NCBI RefSeq assembly: GCF_005405425.1
Contig: NZ_BJEA01000010.1
Coordinates: 106,224-170,223 of the forward strand
DNA: 64,000 bases
Direction: 5' to 3'
Source: Lactiplantibacillus modestisalitolerans
GTDB taxonomy: Bacteria; Bacillota; Bacilli; Lactobacillales; Lactobacillaceae
The notes under the pieces are model-generated. The model was not told the DNA's origin, made no database searches, and was given only the letters and a program-made list of their open reading frames with translations. Both the position numbers and the translations under genes were made by a program. Positions 33,735 through 42,073 of this stretch are shown piece after piece; position 1 is the stretch's first letter; the number at the start of each line of letters is the position of its first letter.

Positions 33735-35489
33735 CTAGTTAGCGAGGGCGTCCGTAACGGTCTTCACCACTTGGTCGGGGGTTAATTTGAATTCGTGCAG
33801 TAGTTCGGCGGTCGTTTCGCGGTCGTTAAACCGTTTGGCAGCGCCCAGGTTTAAGACGCGCATGGCAGTATTGCCATAATGGCGACTGACCTTTTCGCCA
33901 AACCCACCACTCAGGCTGGCTTCTTCTAGTGTCACCACGAGTTGGTGGTCAGCCAAGAGTGCGTCGAGGGTGGCGCCGTCTGGATCCGAAATGTCGCGGG
34001 GGTCAATGACGGTTGCGTCAACGCCGTGAGTTGCTAATTGCTTTTGGGCAGCTTGGGCTAACGGCAGTAAACTCCCCACGCCAAGCACGGCGACTTGGTG
34101 ACCCGCATGAACGGTCCGCATTTTATGCGCGTCGAAGTCGGCGGCTAGCGGTGCACTTTGCACGTCGTTGCCAGGGACGCGGATGGCAACTGGGCCGTTA
34201 GTTTGGTGTAAGGCCCAGTGCATCATGGCGGTTAATTCCTGCTTGGTGGTTGGTGCGAGCAACGTTAAGTTAGGGATGTTGCTGAGCATCGCCACGTCAA
34301 AGACGCCTTGATGGGTTGGATCGCCGGCGCTGATTTGGCCACCTTTGACCATGATCGTCACTGGCAGACGGTTAATGCCGAGGTCGTGGGATAACTGGTC
34401 ATAGGCCCGTTGTAAGAAGGTCCCAGAATGAAAGACGATGGGACGCAACCATTGTTGAGCCTGGCCCGCTGCAAAGGTAATTGATTCTTGTTCGGCAATG
34501 CCAACGTCAAAGTAGCGGTCGGGGTGTTTGCGGCCGAACCGCTTCAAATCATAAGCGCCCGGAATCGCTGCGGTGATTGCGGTTATGGGGGTCTTTTCAT
34601 CGGTTAATTCATGTTCAAGTTCAGCGTGGATCACGTCATTATAGCTTTCACCGGTTGCAGGATGAAGCGCTTCGCCGGTCTTTAAGTCGAACGGAACGTG
34701 CCAGTGGAAAGCTTCCTTATTAGTGATGGCTGGTTGATAGCCGTGCCCCTTTTCAGTGTGGACGTGGAGCACGATGGGGTGGTCGATGTCCTTGACGGCC
34801 TTAAAGGTGTCCAGCATGGTTTGTAAATCGTTGCCGTCTGCCACGTAACGGTAGTCTAAGCCCATTGCCTTGAACAGGTTGTTGGTACTTTGGCCGTTCG
34901 TTTGCCGTAGTTCAGCTAAGTTGCCGTATAAGCCACCGTGGTCTTCGGCGATTGACATCCCGTTATCGTTAACTAAAATAATGAGGTTTGAATTTAAAGT
35001 GGCCGCGGTGTTGAGTCCTTCAAGTGCGAGGCCACCGGAAAGGGAGCCATCGCCAATTACGGCCATGACGTTGCCGGATTTTCCTTGTAAGTCACGGGCA
35101 ACTGCCATACCGGTTGCAAGGGCGATCGAGGTTGACGTGTGACCGATGTTGAAGTAGTCGTGGGGACTTTCTTCGGGCGCGGTATAGCCGCTAACGTCGT
35201 CGTAGTGCTGGGGGTCGAGCCAGGCCTGCTTGCGACCGGTTAAAATTTTATGGGTATACGATTGGTGCGATACGTCCCAAACGACCTTGTCGATTGGTGA
35301 ATTAAAGACCGTGTGAAACGCAATCGTTAGTTCAACGACGCCCAAGTTGGGGCCAACGTGTCCGCCGGTGTGACTAACTTTGTTGAGTAAAACTTGCCGA
35401 AGTTCGGCAGCGAGGTCGGTCAACTCTGCCAAACTAAGTTGTTTGAGATCGGCGGGTTGTTCGATCCGATTTAAAATTGGAGTATTCAT
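33735..35489 (-). CDS. dxs: 1-deoxy-D-xylulose-5-phosphate synthase-like enzyme (orphan DXS)
   Basis: The protein has 584 residues, slightly shorter than the usual 620. It is a thiamine-diphosphate enzyme that would join pyruvate and glyceraldehyde-3-phosphate. Visible motifs are GGHVGPNLGVVELT, the cofactor motif GDGSLSGGLALEGLN, HVHTEKGHGY, VGIAEQESITFAAG (Glu of cofactor activation), GTFLQRAYDQ and GDPTHQGVFD. Lactobacilli make isoprenoids by the mevalonate route, so DXS here probably feeds thiamine or pyridoxal synthesis or has changed substrate. AEQES replaces the more usual AEQHA. The ATG of MNTPILN is used; a GTG six codons upstream is possible. Confidence 0.85.
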   Translation of the reverse strand: MNTPILNRIEQPADLKQLSLAELTDLAAELRQVLLNKVSHTGGHVGPNLGVVELTIAFHTVFNSPIDKVVWDVSHQSYTHKILTGRKQAWLDPQHYDDVSGYTAPEESPHDYFNIGHTSTSIALATGMAVARDLQGKSGNVMAVIGDGSLSGGLALEGLNTAATLNSNLIILVNDNGMSIAEDHGGLYGNLAELRQTNGQSTNNLFKAMGLDYRYVADGNDLQTMLDTFKAVKDIDHPIVLHVHTEKGHGYQPAITNKEAFHWHVPFDLKTGEALHPATGESYNDVIHAELEHELTDEKTPITAITAAIPGAYDLKRFGRKHPDRYFDVGIAEQESITFAAGQAQQWLRPIVFHSGTFLQRAYDQLSHDLGINRLPVTIMVKGGQISAGDPTHQGVFDVAMLSNIPNLTLLAPTTKQELTAMMHWALHQTNGPVAIRVPGNDVQSAPLAADFDAHKMRTVHAGHQVAVLGVGSLLPLAQAAQKQLATHGVDATVIDPRDISDPDGATLDALLADHQLVVTLEEASLSGGFGEKVSRHYGNTAMRVLNLGAAKRFNDRETTAELLHEFKLTPDQVVKTVTDALAN

Positions 35490-35582
35490 TATGAAAAAAT
35501 CGCTCACTTTCTATTTGCTTGATGATTTAAGGATAGCACCTTCGAGTAGCTGGAAGGCAAGGGGGGTGTTTGGGAAAGAGTG

Positions 35583-35716
35583 AGAGTGTGGAAGACCAAC
35601 GGGTTGATGCTGAGCACTGCCTAGACAACGGCATGATGCGTATTTTGCATCGTGTCGTTGTCGTAGCAGGCGCAGGCATCAGTTGGTCTGGAACACGTTT
35701 CGGCTATATCGCCGAA
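35583..35716 (+). repeat. Family A hairpin repeat, copy 1
   Basis: The element starts AGAGTGTG and ends CACGTTTCGGC, followed by a TTTCGGC/GCCGAAA hairpin. The outer stem pairs GACCAACGGGTTGATGC with GGCATCAGTTGGTC. The inner stem pairs GACAACG and ATGATGC with GCATCGT and CGTTGTC. GAGCACTGCCTAG and CGTAGCAGGCGCA form the conserved interior. The copy lies in the divergent dxs/oxidoreductase region. Confidence 0.75.
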
Positions 35717-35766
35717 AAACAGCGGTTTGACGCCGAACACCTCTCAATGCACATCATTTGGATACA

Positions 35767-35801
35767 AAAATGCGGCTGTCACCGAAGTCACAGCCGCATT
35801 G
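35767..35801. terminator. Terminator-like hairpin after family A copy 1
   Basis: AATGCGGCTGT pairs with ACAGCCGCATT. It is not adjacent to an annotated 3' gene end, so it may end a transcript that includes the repeat. Confidence 0.6.
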
Positions 35802-36077
35802 ATTGGGGACGCCGTTAAGTTCAAGCATAATACTTTTGGGGGTAACGGCAAGCGAGTTAGTCAGTGACTAGTCACGGGTGCCGGATAGAACTTAACGGTA
35901 CAATTGATAGTGTACCTGTTTGGATGTCAAAAAGCCGAATGTGAGTGTTAGTAGTCTTAGTGTCGTAACTAATTAGGCTGACCATTTTTAATCAAGGGGG
36001 GTAGCGCAGGCCTAACATTCGCAAAACGCCGTTGAAATGGTACACTTAACTTAATTAGATTGATGGAGGGTTTTCAA

Positions 36078-37094
36078 ATGCTAACAATTGCATTCATTGG
36101 TAACGGGAAAAGCGCCAACCGCTACCATTTACCATACGTTTTAAAGTTAAAAGACCAGTTTAAAGTGAAAACGATTTATTCGCGGTCGGGGAAGCAAAAT
36201 TGGCAACCGATTGCGGGTGTGCACTACACAACTAATATTGATGATATTTATCAAGATCCGGAGATTCAATTAGTAGTGGTTTCGACGCCAAGTCAAAGTC
36301 ACTACGCGGTGGCTAAGGACGTCTTGCAACATGGTAAGAATGTGTTAGTGGAGAAGCCGTTTGCGGAGACGACGGCGGAAGCGCAGGAACTGTTTGCGTT
36401 GGCCCAGGAAAAGCACCTGTTTATTCAGTGCTATCAAAATCGGCGCTTTGATTCAGATTTCTTGACCGTTCAACGGGTAATTGAAAGCGGTAAACTGGGA
36501 GATTTGTTGGAAGTGGAAGATAATTTTGACTACTTCCGGCCGAACGTGCCCGAACAGACGACCCGGTTTAACTGGGCGGATAGTTTCTTGTATGGGCATG
36601 CGTGCCACACGCTTGATCAAATCATTTCCTATTTTGGGCGACCGGATGACGTGCACTACGACGTGCGTCAATTATTAGGTCGCGGTCGGATGAGTGACTA
36701 TTTTGATTTAGATTTGGACTATGACGGGGTCAAAGTCGCTGTGAAGTCAAGTTACTTCCGAATTAAACCGCGACCAAGCTTTGTGGTCGTTGGTCAAAAA
36801 GGAATGTTCGTGAAGCAGGAGACCGACCGGCAGGAGTTTGATTTGAAGCACTTTTATATGCCAGACCATGCTGATTTTGGGATTGATCGGCCCGAAGATT
36901 ACGGAACGCTCACCTACGTCGATGATGCTGGTCAGTACCACGAAGAAAAGGTGGTTTCGAGCGTTGGGGATTATAGCCGGATGTATCAAGGTGTTTATGA
37001 TACGTTGGTTAACGGTCAGCCCAAGTTAGTTAAGGACGAAGAAACGTTACTCCAAATTAAAATGTTGGAAACGGGTATTCGGCAGTGCCACTAA
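36078..37094 (+). CDS. Gfo/Idh/MocA-family oxidoreductase 1
   Basis: This 338-residue NAD(P)-dependent sugar or polyol dehydrogenase has an N-terminal Rossmann domain with FIGNGKSANRYHLPY (a GxGxxA-type loop variant). EKPFAET (about residue 93) carries the family Lys of the EKP motif. The C-terminal domain contains HACHTLDQI with the usual His/Asp pair. It resembles E. coli YdgJ/YhhX-type proteins of unsettled substrate. The ATG follows TGGAGGG. The next oxidoreductase starts 16 bp later, so they form an operon. The neighbouring radical enzyme locus suggests action on an anhydrosugar or similar polyol (inference). Confidence 0.87.
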   Translation: MLTIAFIGNGKSANRYHLPYVLKLKDQFKVKTIYSRSGKQNWQPIAGVHYTTNIDDIYQDPEIQLVVVSTPSQSHYAVAKDVLQHGKNVLVEKPFAETTAEAQELFALAQEKHLFIQCYQNRRFDSDFLTVQRVIESGKLGDLLEVEDNFDYFRPNVPEQTTRFNWADSFLYGHACHTLDQIISYFGRPDDVHYDVRQLLGRGRMSDYFDLDLDYDGVKVAVKSSYFRIKPRPSFVVVGQKGMFVKQETDRQEFDLKHFYMPDHADFGIDRPEDYGTLTYVDDAGQYHEEKVVSSVGDYSRMYQGVYDTLVNGQPKLVKDEETLLQIKMLETGIRQCH

Positions 37095-37110
37095 TAGGAG
37101 GAAATAAACG

Positions 37111-38088
37111 ATGCGATTAGGGATATTAGGCACGGGTAAAATCGTGCAGGACTTTTTACCAATGGTCGGGACGCTACCGACCATTGAACTCGTTGGGATG
37201 CTCGTGCGGCCCCATAGTTTGGACCGGGCGCGCCAGTTACAAACCACTTACCCAATTAAGCATTTATACACGGATTATCAGGAACTACTGGCAAATGAGG
37301 ACATTGATACGGTCTACGTTGCGCTACCTAATTCACTGCATTATCAATATGCGAAAGAAGCGTTGGAAGCCGGTAAAAACGTCATTTGTGAAAAGCCGTT
37401 TACGTTAAGCGGCGTTGAACTTGCGAAGCTGAAGGCCCTGGCGATTACCAAGGACTTAGTGCTGGTTGAAGCCATTACGAACCAGTACCTGGAAAATTAT
37501 CAGGGGATTCAAAAGAGCTTAACCGATCTGGGCGACTTGAAGGTTGTGGAATGTAACTATTCGCAATATTCATCGCGCTATGATCAATTTAAGGCGGGGA
37601 CGGTATTGCCCGCCTTTAACCCGAAACTTGGGGGTGGCGCCTTGATGGATTTGAATATTTATAACATTCACTTCGTCACTGGGTTGCTGGGGGCACCCAC
37701 GAAGGTTAGCTACCACGCAAACATTGAACGCGACATTGATACGTCGGGCGTGCTAACGATGACTTATCCGAACACGCAGGTCGTTTGCATTGGGGCGAAG
37801 GACTGTGCCGCACCCGTGCGCTCCACAATTCAAGGTACTAAGGGCGCCATTGTTGTTGAGGGCCCAACGAATACGCTGGAACAGTATGAAGAAAACTGGC
37901 CGGGTGGGGTGACCCGGAAAGTGCGCTTGAATAAGCATATTCACCGGATGTACGCGGAATTTAAAGAATTTGAGCGCATCATTGAAACCCACGACATGAC
38001 GGTTGCCAAACAACGGATGGCACACTCCCAAATTGTGATGGATGTGGTTGATCAAGCCCTCGCCAGTGCCAACTTACAATTAGGATAG
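37111..38088 (+). CDS. Gfo/Idh/MocA-family oxidoreductase 2
   Basis: This 325-residue second family member has a clean Rossmann motif, LGILGTGKIVQDFLP. CEKPFTLSGVEL holds the family Lys, and GGGALMDLNIYNIHFV the C-terminal signature. It is closer to the glucose-fructose-oxidoreductase/dihydrodiol-dehydrogenase-like branch than its neighbour. The ATG follows TAGGAGGAAA, 16 bp after the first gene. A terminator follows. 1,5-anhydrofructose reductases belong to this family, which is relevant given the nearby anhydrosugar-type enzymes. Confidence 0.88.
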   Translation: MRLGILGTGKIVQDFLPMVGTLPTIELVGMLVRPHSLDRARQLQTTYPIKHLYTDYQELLANEDIDTVYVALPNSLHYQYAKEALEAGKNVICEKPFTLSGVELAKLKALAITKDLVLVEAITNQYLENYQGIQKSLTDLGDLKVVECNYSQYSSRYDQFKAGTVLPAFNPKLGGGALMDLNIYNIHFVTGLLGAPTKVSYHANIERDIDTSGVLTMTYPNTQVVCIGAKDCAAPVRSTIQGTKGAIVVEGPTNTLEQYEENWPGGVTRKVRLNKHIHRMYAEFKEFERIIETHDMTVAKQRMAHSQIVMDVVDQALASANLQLG

Positions 38089-38095
38089 TAACTTT

Positions 38096-38130
38096 AAACG
38101 TGCCTGGAAATGCCCTGGGCGCGTTTTTGC
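38096..38130 (+). terminator. Terminator of the oxidoreductase pair
   Basis: AACGTGCC pairs with GGCGCGTT (one wobble), followed by T5. Confidence 0.7.
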
Positions 38131-38171
38131 GTCCCTTTTAATTAAGTGGAAATAGCAGTAAACTAAAAAGG

Positions 38172-38201
38172 TTGACCTGGGACCGGTTTCATACGTTATC
38201 T
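38172..38201 (+). promoter_or_regulatory. Promoter and candidate LacI operator
   Basis: TTGACC (38172-38177) and TTATCT are 18 bp apart. Between them lies TGGGACCGGTTTCA, an imperfect palindrome centred on CG like LacI-family operators (38178-38191). GGTTGACC at 38170 is repeated inverted as GGTCAACC at 38215-38222. Confidence 0.5.
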
Positions 38202-38240
38202 TCATAGCGGCGCTGGTCAACCAAAGACGAGGGTGGCAAA

Positions 38241-39179
38241 ATGACTAATATTCATGATATTGCCCGGTTATCGGGTTACTCAGTTTCGACCGTTTCACGG
38301 GTCATTAATCATCAAAAGTACGTCGCTGATGATAAGCGACAGAAAATTGAACGCATTATGCGGGACTTAGACTACGTTCCCAACCGGGTGGCGCGGGATT
38401 TAAGCAAGGGGCGGACCAAAACGATTGGGGTGGTTTTACCGTATGCGAACCATCCGTATTTTGCTCGAATCGTGGACGGCATTGTGACGGCGGGATTTGC
38501 CGCCGGCTATAAAATTACAATGTTACCGACCAACTACGATATGACGACTGAGCGCCGGTATTTAGAAGAGTTTCGGAGTAAGGCCTACGACGCGCTCGTC
38601 TTTACGTCGCGTAGTAGTGCGCTCAGTACGCTTGAACGTTACCGTAAGTACGGGCCCATCGTTTGCTGCGAAGATCCCGGGGCTGATTGCACATTGGCCG
38701 CGGCGTATACCGACCGCCGGCAGTCAGTTGTCGAGGCGCTCCAATGGACGCAGCGTCAGGGCATTCAAAACTTAGGTGTTTTGTTAAGTCGCAATAACTT
38801 GATTAGTGCGAGTGCCCGGATGACACGGCAAGCGTACCAAGAAGTTTTGGGCGCTTTACCCGCGCAGAACTTATTTGATGGGGCGGTTACTTTTGAAGAT
38901 GGCTACCGCGCCGGTGCCTATTTTGCGCAATTAACGCCCGCGGTTGATGGCATTTTAGCCAATAGCGATGACATTGCTGCCGGGATTGTCAGCTATTATC
39001 GCGAACACCAGTTACCGAAAATTACGGTCATTGGTCAGGAAAATTTACTATCGGGTCGCTTGTTGGGGTTACCCACGATTGACCATCACTTGGAAGCACT
39101 GGGCCAAGCCGCCTTTAAGCTGGCGATTAGCAATACCCACACGCACCAATTAATTAAATCAAAATTTATTGAACGTTAG
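38241..39179 (+). CDS. LacI-family transcriptional regulator
   Basis: The 312-residue regulator has an N-terminal LacI helix-turn-helix, IHDIARLSGYSVSTVSRVINH, hinge helix YVPNRVARDLSKGRT and a periplasmic-binding-like effector domain (about 60-312). It probably represses the neighbouring sugar genes and itself, through the palindrome in its promoter. The ATG follows GAGGGTGG. The HAD phosphatase gene starts 16 bp downstream, so they are co-transcribed. The effector is unknown; a phosphorylated sugar is a reasonable guess. Confidence 0.9.
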   Translation: MTNIHDIARLSGYSVSTVSRVINHQKYVADDKRQKIERIMRDLDYVPNRVARDLSKGRTKTIGVVLPYANHPYFARIVDGIVTAGFAAGYKITMLPTNYDMTTERRYLEEFRSKAYDALVFTSRSSALSTLERYRKYGPIVCCEDPGADCTLAAAYTDRRQSVVEALQWTQRQGIQNLGVLLSRNNLISASARMTRQAYQEVLGALPAQNLFDGAVTFEDGYRAGAYFAQLTPAVDGILANSDDIAAGIVSYYREHQLPKITVIGQENLLSGRLLGLPTIDHHLEALGQAAFKLAISNTHTHQLIKSKFIER

Positions 39180-39195
39180 GCTGGAGGCCCATGAT

Positions 39196-39969
39196 ATGGT
39201 AGCAAGATTAGCAGTTTTTGATATTGACGATACGTTGCTAGCAAGCAACAAAACGTTTTTGAAGAGTACCTTAACGAGTATTAAACAGTTGAAACAGCGG
39301 CAGATTAACGTTGCGATTGCGACGGGCCGAAACCTAGCGATGGCAAAAGCGGTTATTAACCGCTTAGACCTCCAAGATTTCGTGCTCTGCAACGGTTCAG
39401 CGGCGTTTGCGAACCACCAGCAAATTCATGGTCACACGCTGTCGCGTGCGAACGTGCAAGAATTAGTTACGGCGGCGGACCGCAACCACATGGACATCGT
39501 GTTTGAATCGTTGGATGGCTTGCACGCGCATACGCACCCGACGCCGATTACGCAGCGGGTGTTGCAGACGTTCCGGGCGCCGGAGTTGCACTATGATCCG
39601 GACTATTATTTAACGCATGATATTTACCAGGCGATGATGTTTTACCCGAACGAGTTGGATCACCGGTTGCCGCACGCGGATGAGTTTTCGTTCGTGCGGT
39701 TCCACCGGTACGGGGTGGATATTATTCCGCGGGTCGGTTCGAAGGCACAGGGGGTTGCAAAGTTGGCGGCCTCGTTAAAGGTGGCGCCGGAAAACGTGGT
39801 GGCGTTTGGTGATAACCAGAATGACCGTGAGATGTTGAAGAGCGCGGGCATTGGCATTGCAATGGGCAATGCGGCGCCGGAAATTAAGGCGCAGGCGGAT
39901 ATGACGACGACGGATTGTGACCATGATGGGATTGCGCATGGTTTGAAGGAGATTGGGTGGATTAATTAA
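39196..39969 (+). CDS. HAD-family (Cof-type) sugar phosphatase
   Basis: This 257-residue haloacid-dehalogenase phosphatase of the Cof subfamily has the catalytic motif FDIDDTLLASN (nucleophile Asp and acid Asp), ATGR as motif II and GDNQNDREML as the Mg-binding motif. The cap domain lies between residues of about 80 and 190. Relatives such as E. coli YbiV dephosphorylate sugar phosphates, and YbiV sits beside the ybiW radical enzyme gene. The start ATG follows CTGGAGG. The stop codon TAA runs directly into a family A repeat. Confidence 0.87.
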   Translation: MVARLAVFDIDDTLLASNKTFLKSTLTSIKQLKQRQINVAIATGRNLAMAKAVINRLDLQDFVLCNGSAAFANHQQIHGHTLSRANVQELVTAADRNHMDIVFESLDGLHAHTHPTPITQRVLQTFRAPELHYDPDYYLTHDIYQAMMFYPNELDHRLPHADEFSFVRFHRYGVDIIPRVGSKAQGVAKLAASLKVAPENVVAFGDNQNDREMLKSAGIGIAMGNAAPEIKAQADMTTTDCDHDGIAHGLKEIGWIN

Positions 39970-40092
39970 GAGTGCGCTAACCAGCGGGTAGTTTCCGAGC
40001 ATAGCCTAAATAGTCACATGATGGTGGGCTTTACCATCGTGTGACTATTGTAGCTAGGCGGAGGAAGCTGCTGGTTAGTGCACGTTTCGGCC
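39969..40092 (+). repeat. Family A hairpin repeat, copy 2
   Basis: The element starts AGAGTGCG at the stop codon of the HAD gene. The outer stem pairs CTAACCAGC with GCTGGTTAG. The inner stem pairs AATAGTCACA and GATGGT with ACCATC and TGTGACTATT. The conserved parts are GAGCATAGCCTA, GTAGCTAGGCGGA and CACGTTTCGGC. This is the clearest copy of the fold. Confidence 0.8.
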
Positions 40093-40201
40093 CCATTGCC
40101 AGCAAGCGTCATAGCCTAGAACTGGTGATGATTGGTGGGTTTCCAATCGTTGCCAGTTCGTAGCTAGGCGGAAGTCGTTGCCCCCGATAGCACGTTTCGG
40201 C
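40091..40201 (+). repeat. Family A hairpin repeat, copy 3
   Basis: The copy directly follows copy 2 in tandem. The inner stem pairs AACTGG and GATTGG with CCAATC and CCAGTT. CATAGCCTA, GTAGCTAGGCGGA and CACGTTTCGGC are conserved, while the outer stem has decayed. Confidence 0.75.
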
Positions 40202-40228
40202 TATTAATATTCGGAGATAAAGAAGAGA

Positions 40229-40312
40229 TTCAAATCGATGCCCGCAGTGTTCCAGCCAACCGGTTACACCCGCTGCAGGCAGCAGATCAGCACCAAGTGG
40301 TACAGAGCTTAA
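40229..40312 (-). repeat. Dispersed repeat family B, right segment
   Basis: AAATCGATGCCCGCAGTGTT is shared with 8960 onward, and CCAACCGGTTACACCCGCTG with 9760 onward. It directly follows the family A pair. Confidence 0.7.
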
Positions 40313-40359
40313 AAATCAGGCCCCTAGTCACACGCACATGCGAACTAGGGGCCTGATTG
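40311..40359 (-). terminator. Terminator of the aldolase gene
   Basis: CAATCAGGCCCCTAGT and ACTAGGGGCCTGATT form a 15-bp stem followed on the minus strand by TTTTTAAG. Confidence 0.88.
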
Positions 40360-40389
40360 TCGTTAAGGAGATTTGATCGGTTAAGTTAA

Positions 40390-41091
40390 TTAAGCGTGTA
40401 GCGGTTGCTTGGCAATTGAAGCGATGGTGCTGTCCTTACCATAAAGCGATTCCCAATCAGCGGTAAAGTCGTTGATGGCGGCACCAATGGCTGGTGCACT
40501 TAGGCCAGTCTTTAAAATGTCAACGCCCATGGTTGCGGCTTGAGCGCCCATTTCAAAGGCCGAGTTAACTTGCTGAACGGTGTGGAAGCTGGCCGCTAAA
40601 ATCTTAGTGGTGCTGTTTTCACGGGCGATTTGATTGGCTAATTCACCAATCACTTCGTCAGCGTTAATGTTCATGTTAACCATTCGGTTGTAGTAGGGTG
40701 CTAAGTAATCAGCGCCGGCCGACATTGCCAGGTAACCCTGGAACTTGGTATAGATTGCGGTTGCGGTGACGTTGACCCCTTCGGCCTTTAATTGCTTGAT
40801 GGCGGCGAGTCCGGCTTCGTTCGTTGGAATTTTGACGAAGACGTTGTCGTCGACGTTTTCCAAAATGGTGTGGGCGTCTTGAATCATTGCTTCCGTGGTT
40901 TGACCAACGGCTTGAATGTGGAAACTAGCTTGGTCGCCAATGATGGCCCGAATGGCACGCATGTGTGGGAAGAAGTCGATTTGGCCTTCCTTTTTAACGA
41001 TTGACGGGTTCGACGTTACCCCGCTGAGTGGCATGATGCGCGCGTACTTTTTAATGTCTTCAATGTGAACGGTATCTAATAAGAATTCCAT
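40390..41091 (-). CDS. Fructose-6-phosphate aldolase-type transaldolase (FSA)
   Basis: This 233-residue small transaldolase of the FSA/TalC group cleaves a ketose phosphate to glyceraldehyde-3-phosphate and a hydroxyketone. It starts MEFLLDTVHIEDIKKYA, with SGVTSNPSIVKKEG and the Schiff-base lysine in FVKIPTNEAGL (about residue 85-90). ILAASFHTVQQV corresponds to the FSA motif near the C-terminus. In E. coli, FsaA is encoded beside the ybiW radical enzyme and cleaves 1-deoxyfructose-6-phosphate; the same pairing here suggests the same role. The ATG follows AGGGGTG. A perfect cre site lies in its promoter. Confidence 0.9.
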   Translation of the reverse strand: MEFLLDTVHIEDIKKYARIMPLSGVTSNPSIVKKEGQIDFFPHMRAIRAIIGDQASFHIQAVGQTTEAMIQDAHTILENVDDNVFVKIPTNEAGLAAIKQLKAEGVNVTATAIYTKFQGYLAMSAGADYLAPYYNRMVNMNINADEVIGELANQIARENSTTKILAASFHTVQQVNSAFEMGAQAATMGVDILKTGLSAPAIGAAINDFTADWESLYGKDSTIASIAKQPLHA

Positions 41092-41135
41092 GATTTTCAC
41101 CCCTGTTTTTGTTTACGGTTATACTATAACGGGAA

Positions 41136-41150
41136 ATGAAAGCGCTAACT
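41136..41150. promoter_or_regulatory. cre site upstream of the FSA aldolase gene
   Basis: ATGAAAGCGCTAACT matches the WTGWAARCGYWWWCW consensus at all positions and lies just upstream of the minus-strand -10-like TATAGT, so CcpA repression by preferred sugars is expected. Confidence 0.8.
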
Positions 41151-41304
41151 ACAATTCTTAAGGAAGAAATTCGCTAAACCGCGAGCGGGCGGGCTTTTAA
41201 GGCCGAACTTTGGTGATGGTTGCACATTTGTGCATTAATAAAAATATAAATAGCGTTTGTGCAGTAAACGCAACCTTTACTAGCCTCTTCGCCAAAAGTT
41301 TTAG

Positions 41305-41676
41305 TTAATTTTGAACGGGGACGAGCGCTGCCACCCACGCCCGTAACGTATCCAACGCCGTAACTAGTGGCCAGCCGTGCGCTAATACGGTCGTGACGAG
41401 CGGGCTGTTGGCTTTATCGGTTAAAGTGAAGCCCACGTAGGTGTGGTCGGCGAGTGGCTGGTCAGCAGACAGAATGGTGGCGGGAACCTTGGCGGCCTTC
41501 AAAACGGCCTGAACTGCAGGGTGCTGCCAAGTGGCGGCATCCGTTAGCAGTTCAACGGGCTTGGTCGGCAGTTGGTAGCTGTCCGGCATAACGGCTTGCC
41601 AGGCCGCCTCGAAATTCGGCCCCAGGCCAATCGTTTCGCCGGTTGACTTCATTTCCGGGCTGAGTACGGTCGGCAT
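41305..41676 (-). pseudogene. Carbamoyl-phosphate synthase large subunit (carB), C-terminal remnant
   Basis: A 123-codon frame begins [23 protein letters not shown], the conserved start of the C-terminal allosteric (MGS-like) domain of CarB, and continues to the expected end with LVTALDTLRAWVAAL. CarB is normally about 1060 residues, so roughly nine tenths are missing. No ribosome site precedes the first ATG, and other sequence takes over immediately upstream. It is most likely a decayed leftover of a second, arginine-type carAB copy, as such duplicates exist in Lactiplantibacillus. Expression is improbable. Confidence 0.75.
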
Positions 41677-41700
41677 TTGCGGCAGTTTACTAATGAAATT

Positions 41701-41832
41701 ATGGATGACGTTTTAAACGGTCCGCAGTCGTTGATTTTTGAGGAGGCGGCTAACCGGATGCCCGCAATTAAAGCAATTATGGCGGCCACGTTGGGCCACC
41801 TCTTTATTCCCGAACAACTTTTTGAAGTGTAG
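41701..41832 (+). pseudogene. 43-codon ORF, probable gene fragment
   Basis: The ATG-started frame encodes a helical peptide containing [18 protein letters not shown] and ends in TAG. No ribosome site is visible, and the frame extends a little upstream without a start. It lies between the carB remnant and the radical enzyme terminator. I do not recognise the parent protein. This 390-bp stretch otherwise holds only the terminator. Confidence 0.3.
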
Positions 41833-41978
41833 ATGAAAACTCACTCGCAGTGCCGCTTTGATTAGCGTCGGTGCGGGTGCGTTTTTTATGCTTTTAACGA
41901 TTGGGTGTCTGAACCAAGGTTGAATTGGAACCTATTCTTTGTTTTTCAGGTGCTACAATATTTGGGTGATTCGACACG

Positions 41979-42045
41979 AAAAGCCCGCCTCGCAACAACT
42001 CAATATCGGGATGAAAGTTTGAGTAAGTGTTGAGGCGGACTTTTT
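41979..42045. terminator. Bidirectional terminator of the glycyl radical enzyme gene
   Basis: AAAAGCCCGCCTC and CAACA arms pair with TGTTG and AGGCGGaCTTTTT around a longer loop. Confidence 0.75.
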
Positions 42046-42073
42046 GTGTTATTCAATTAAAATGATGCCCATT

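Noticed and set aside
35567..35818. 82-codon plus-strand frame upstream of the oxidoreductases
   Set aside because: It runs through the family A hairpin and a terminator and has no protein-like composition.
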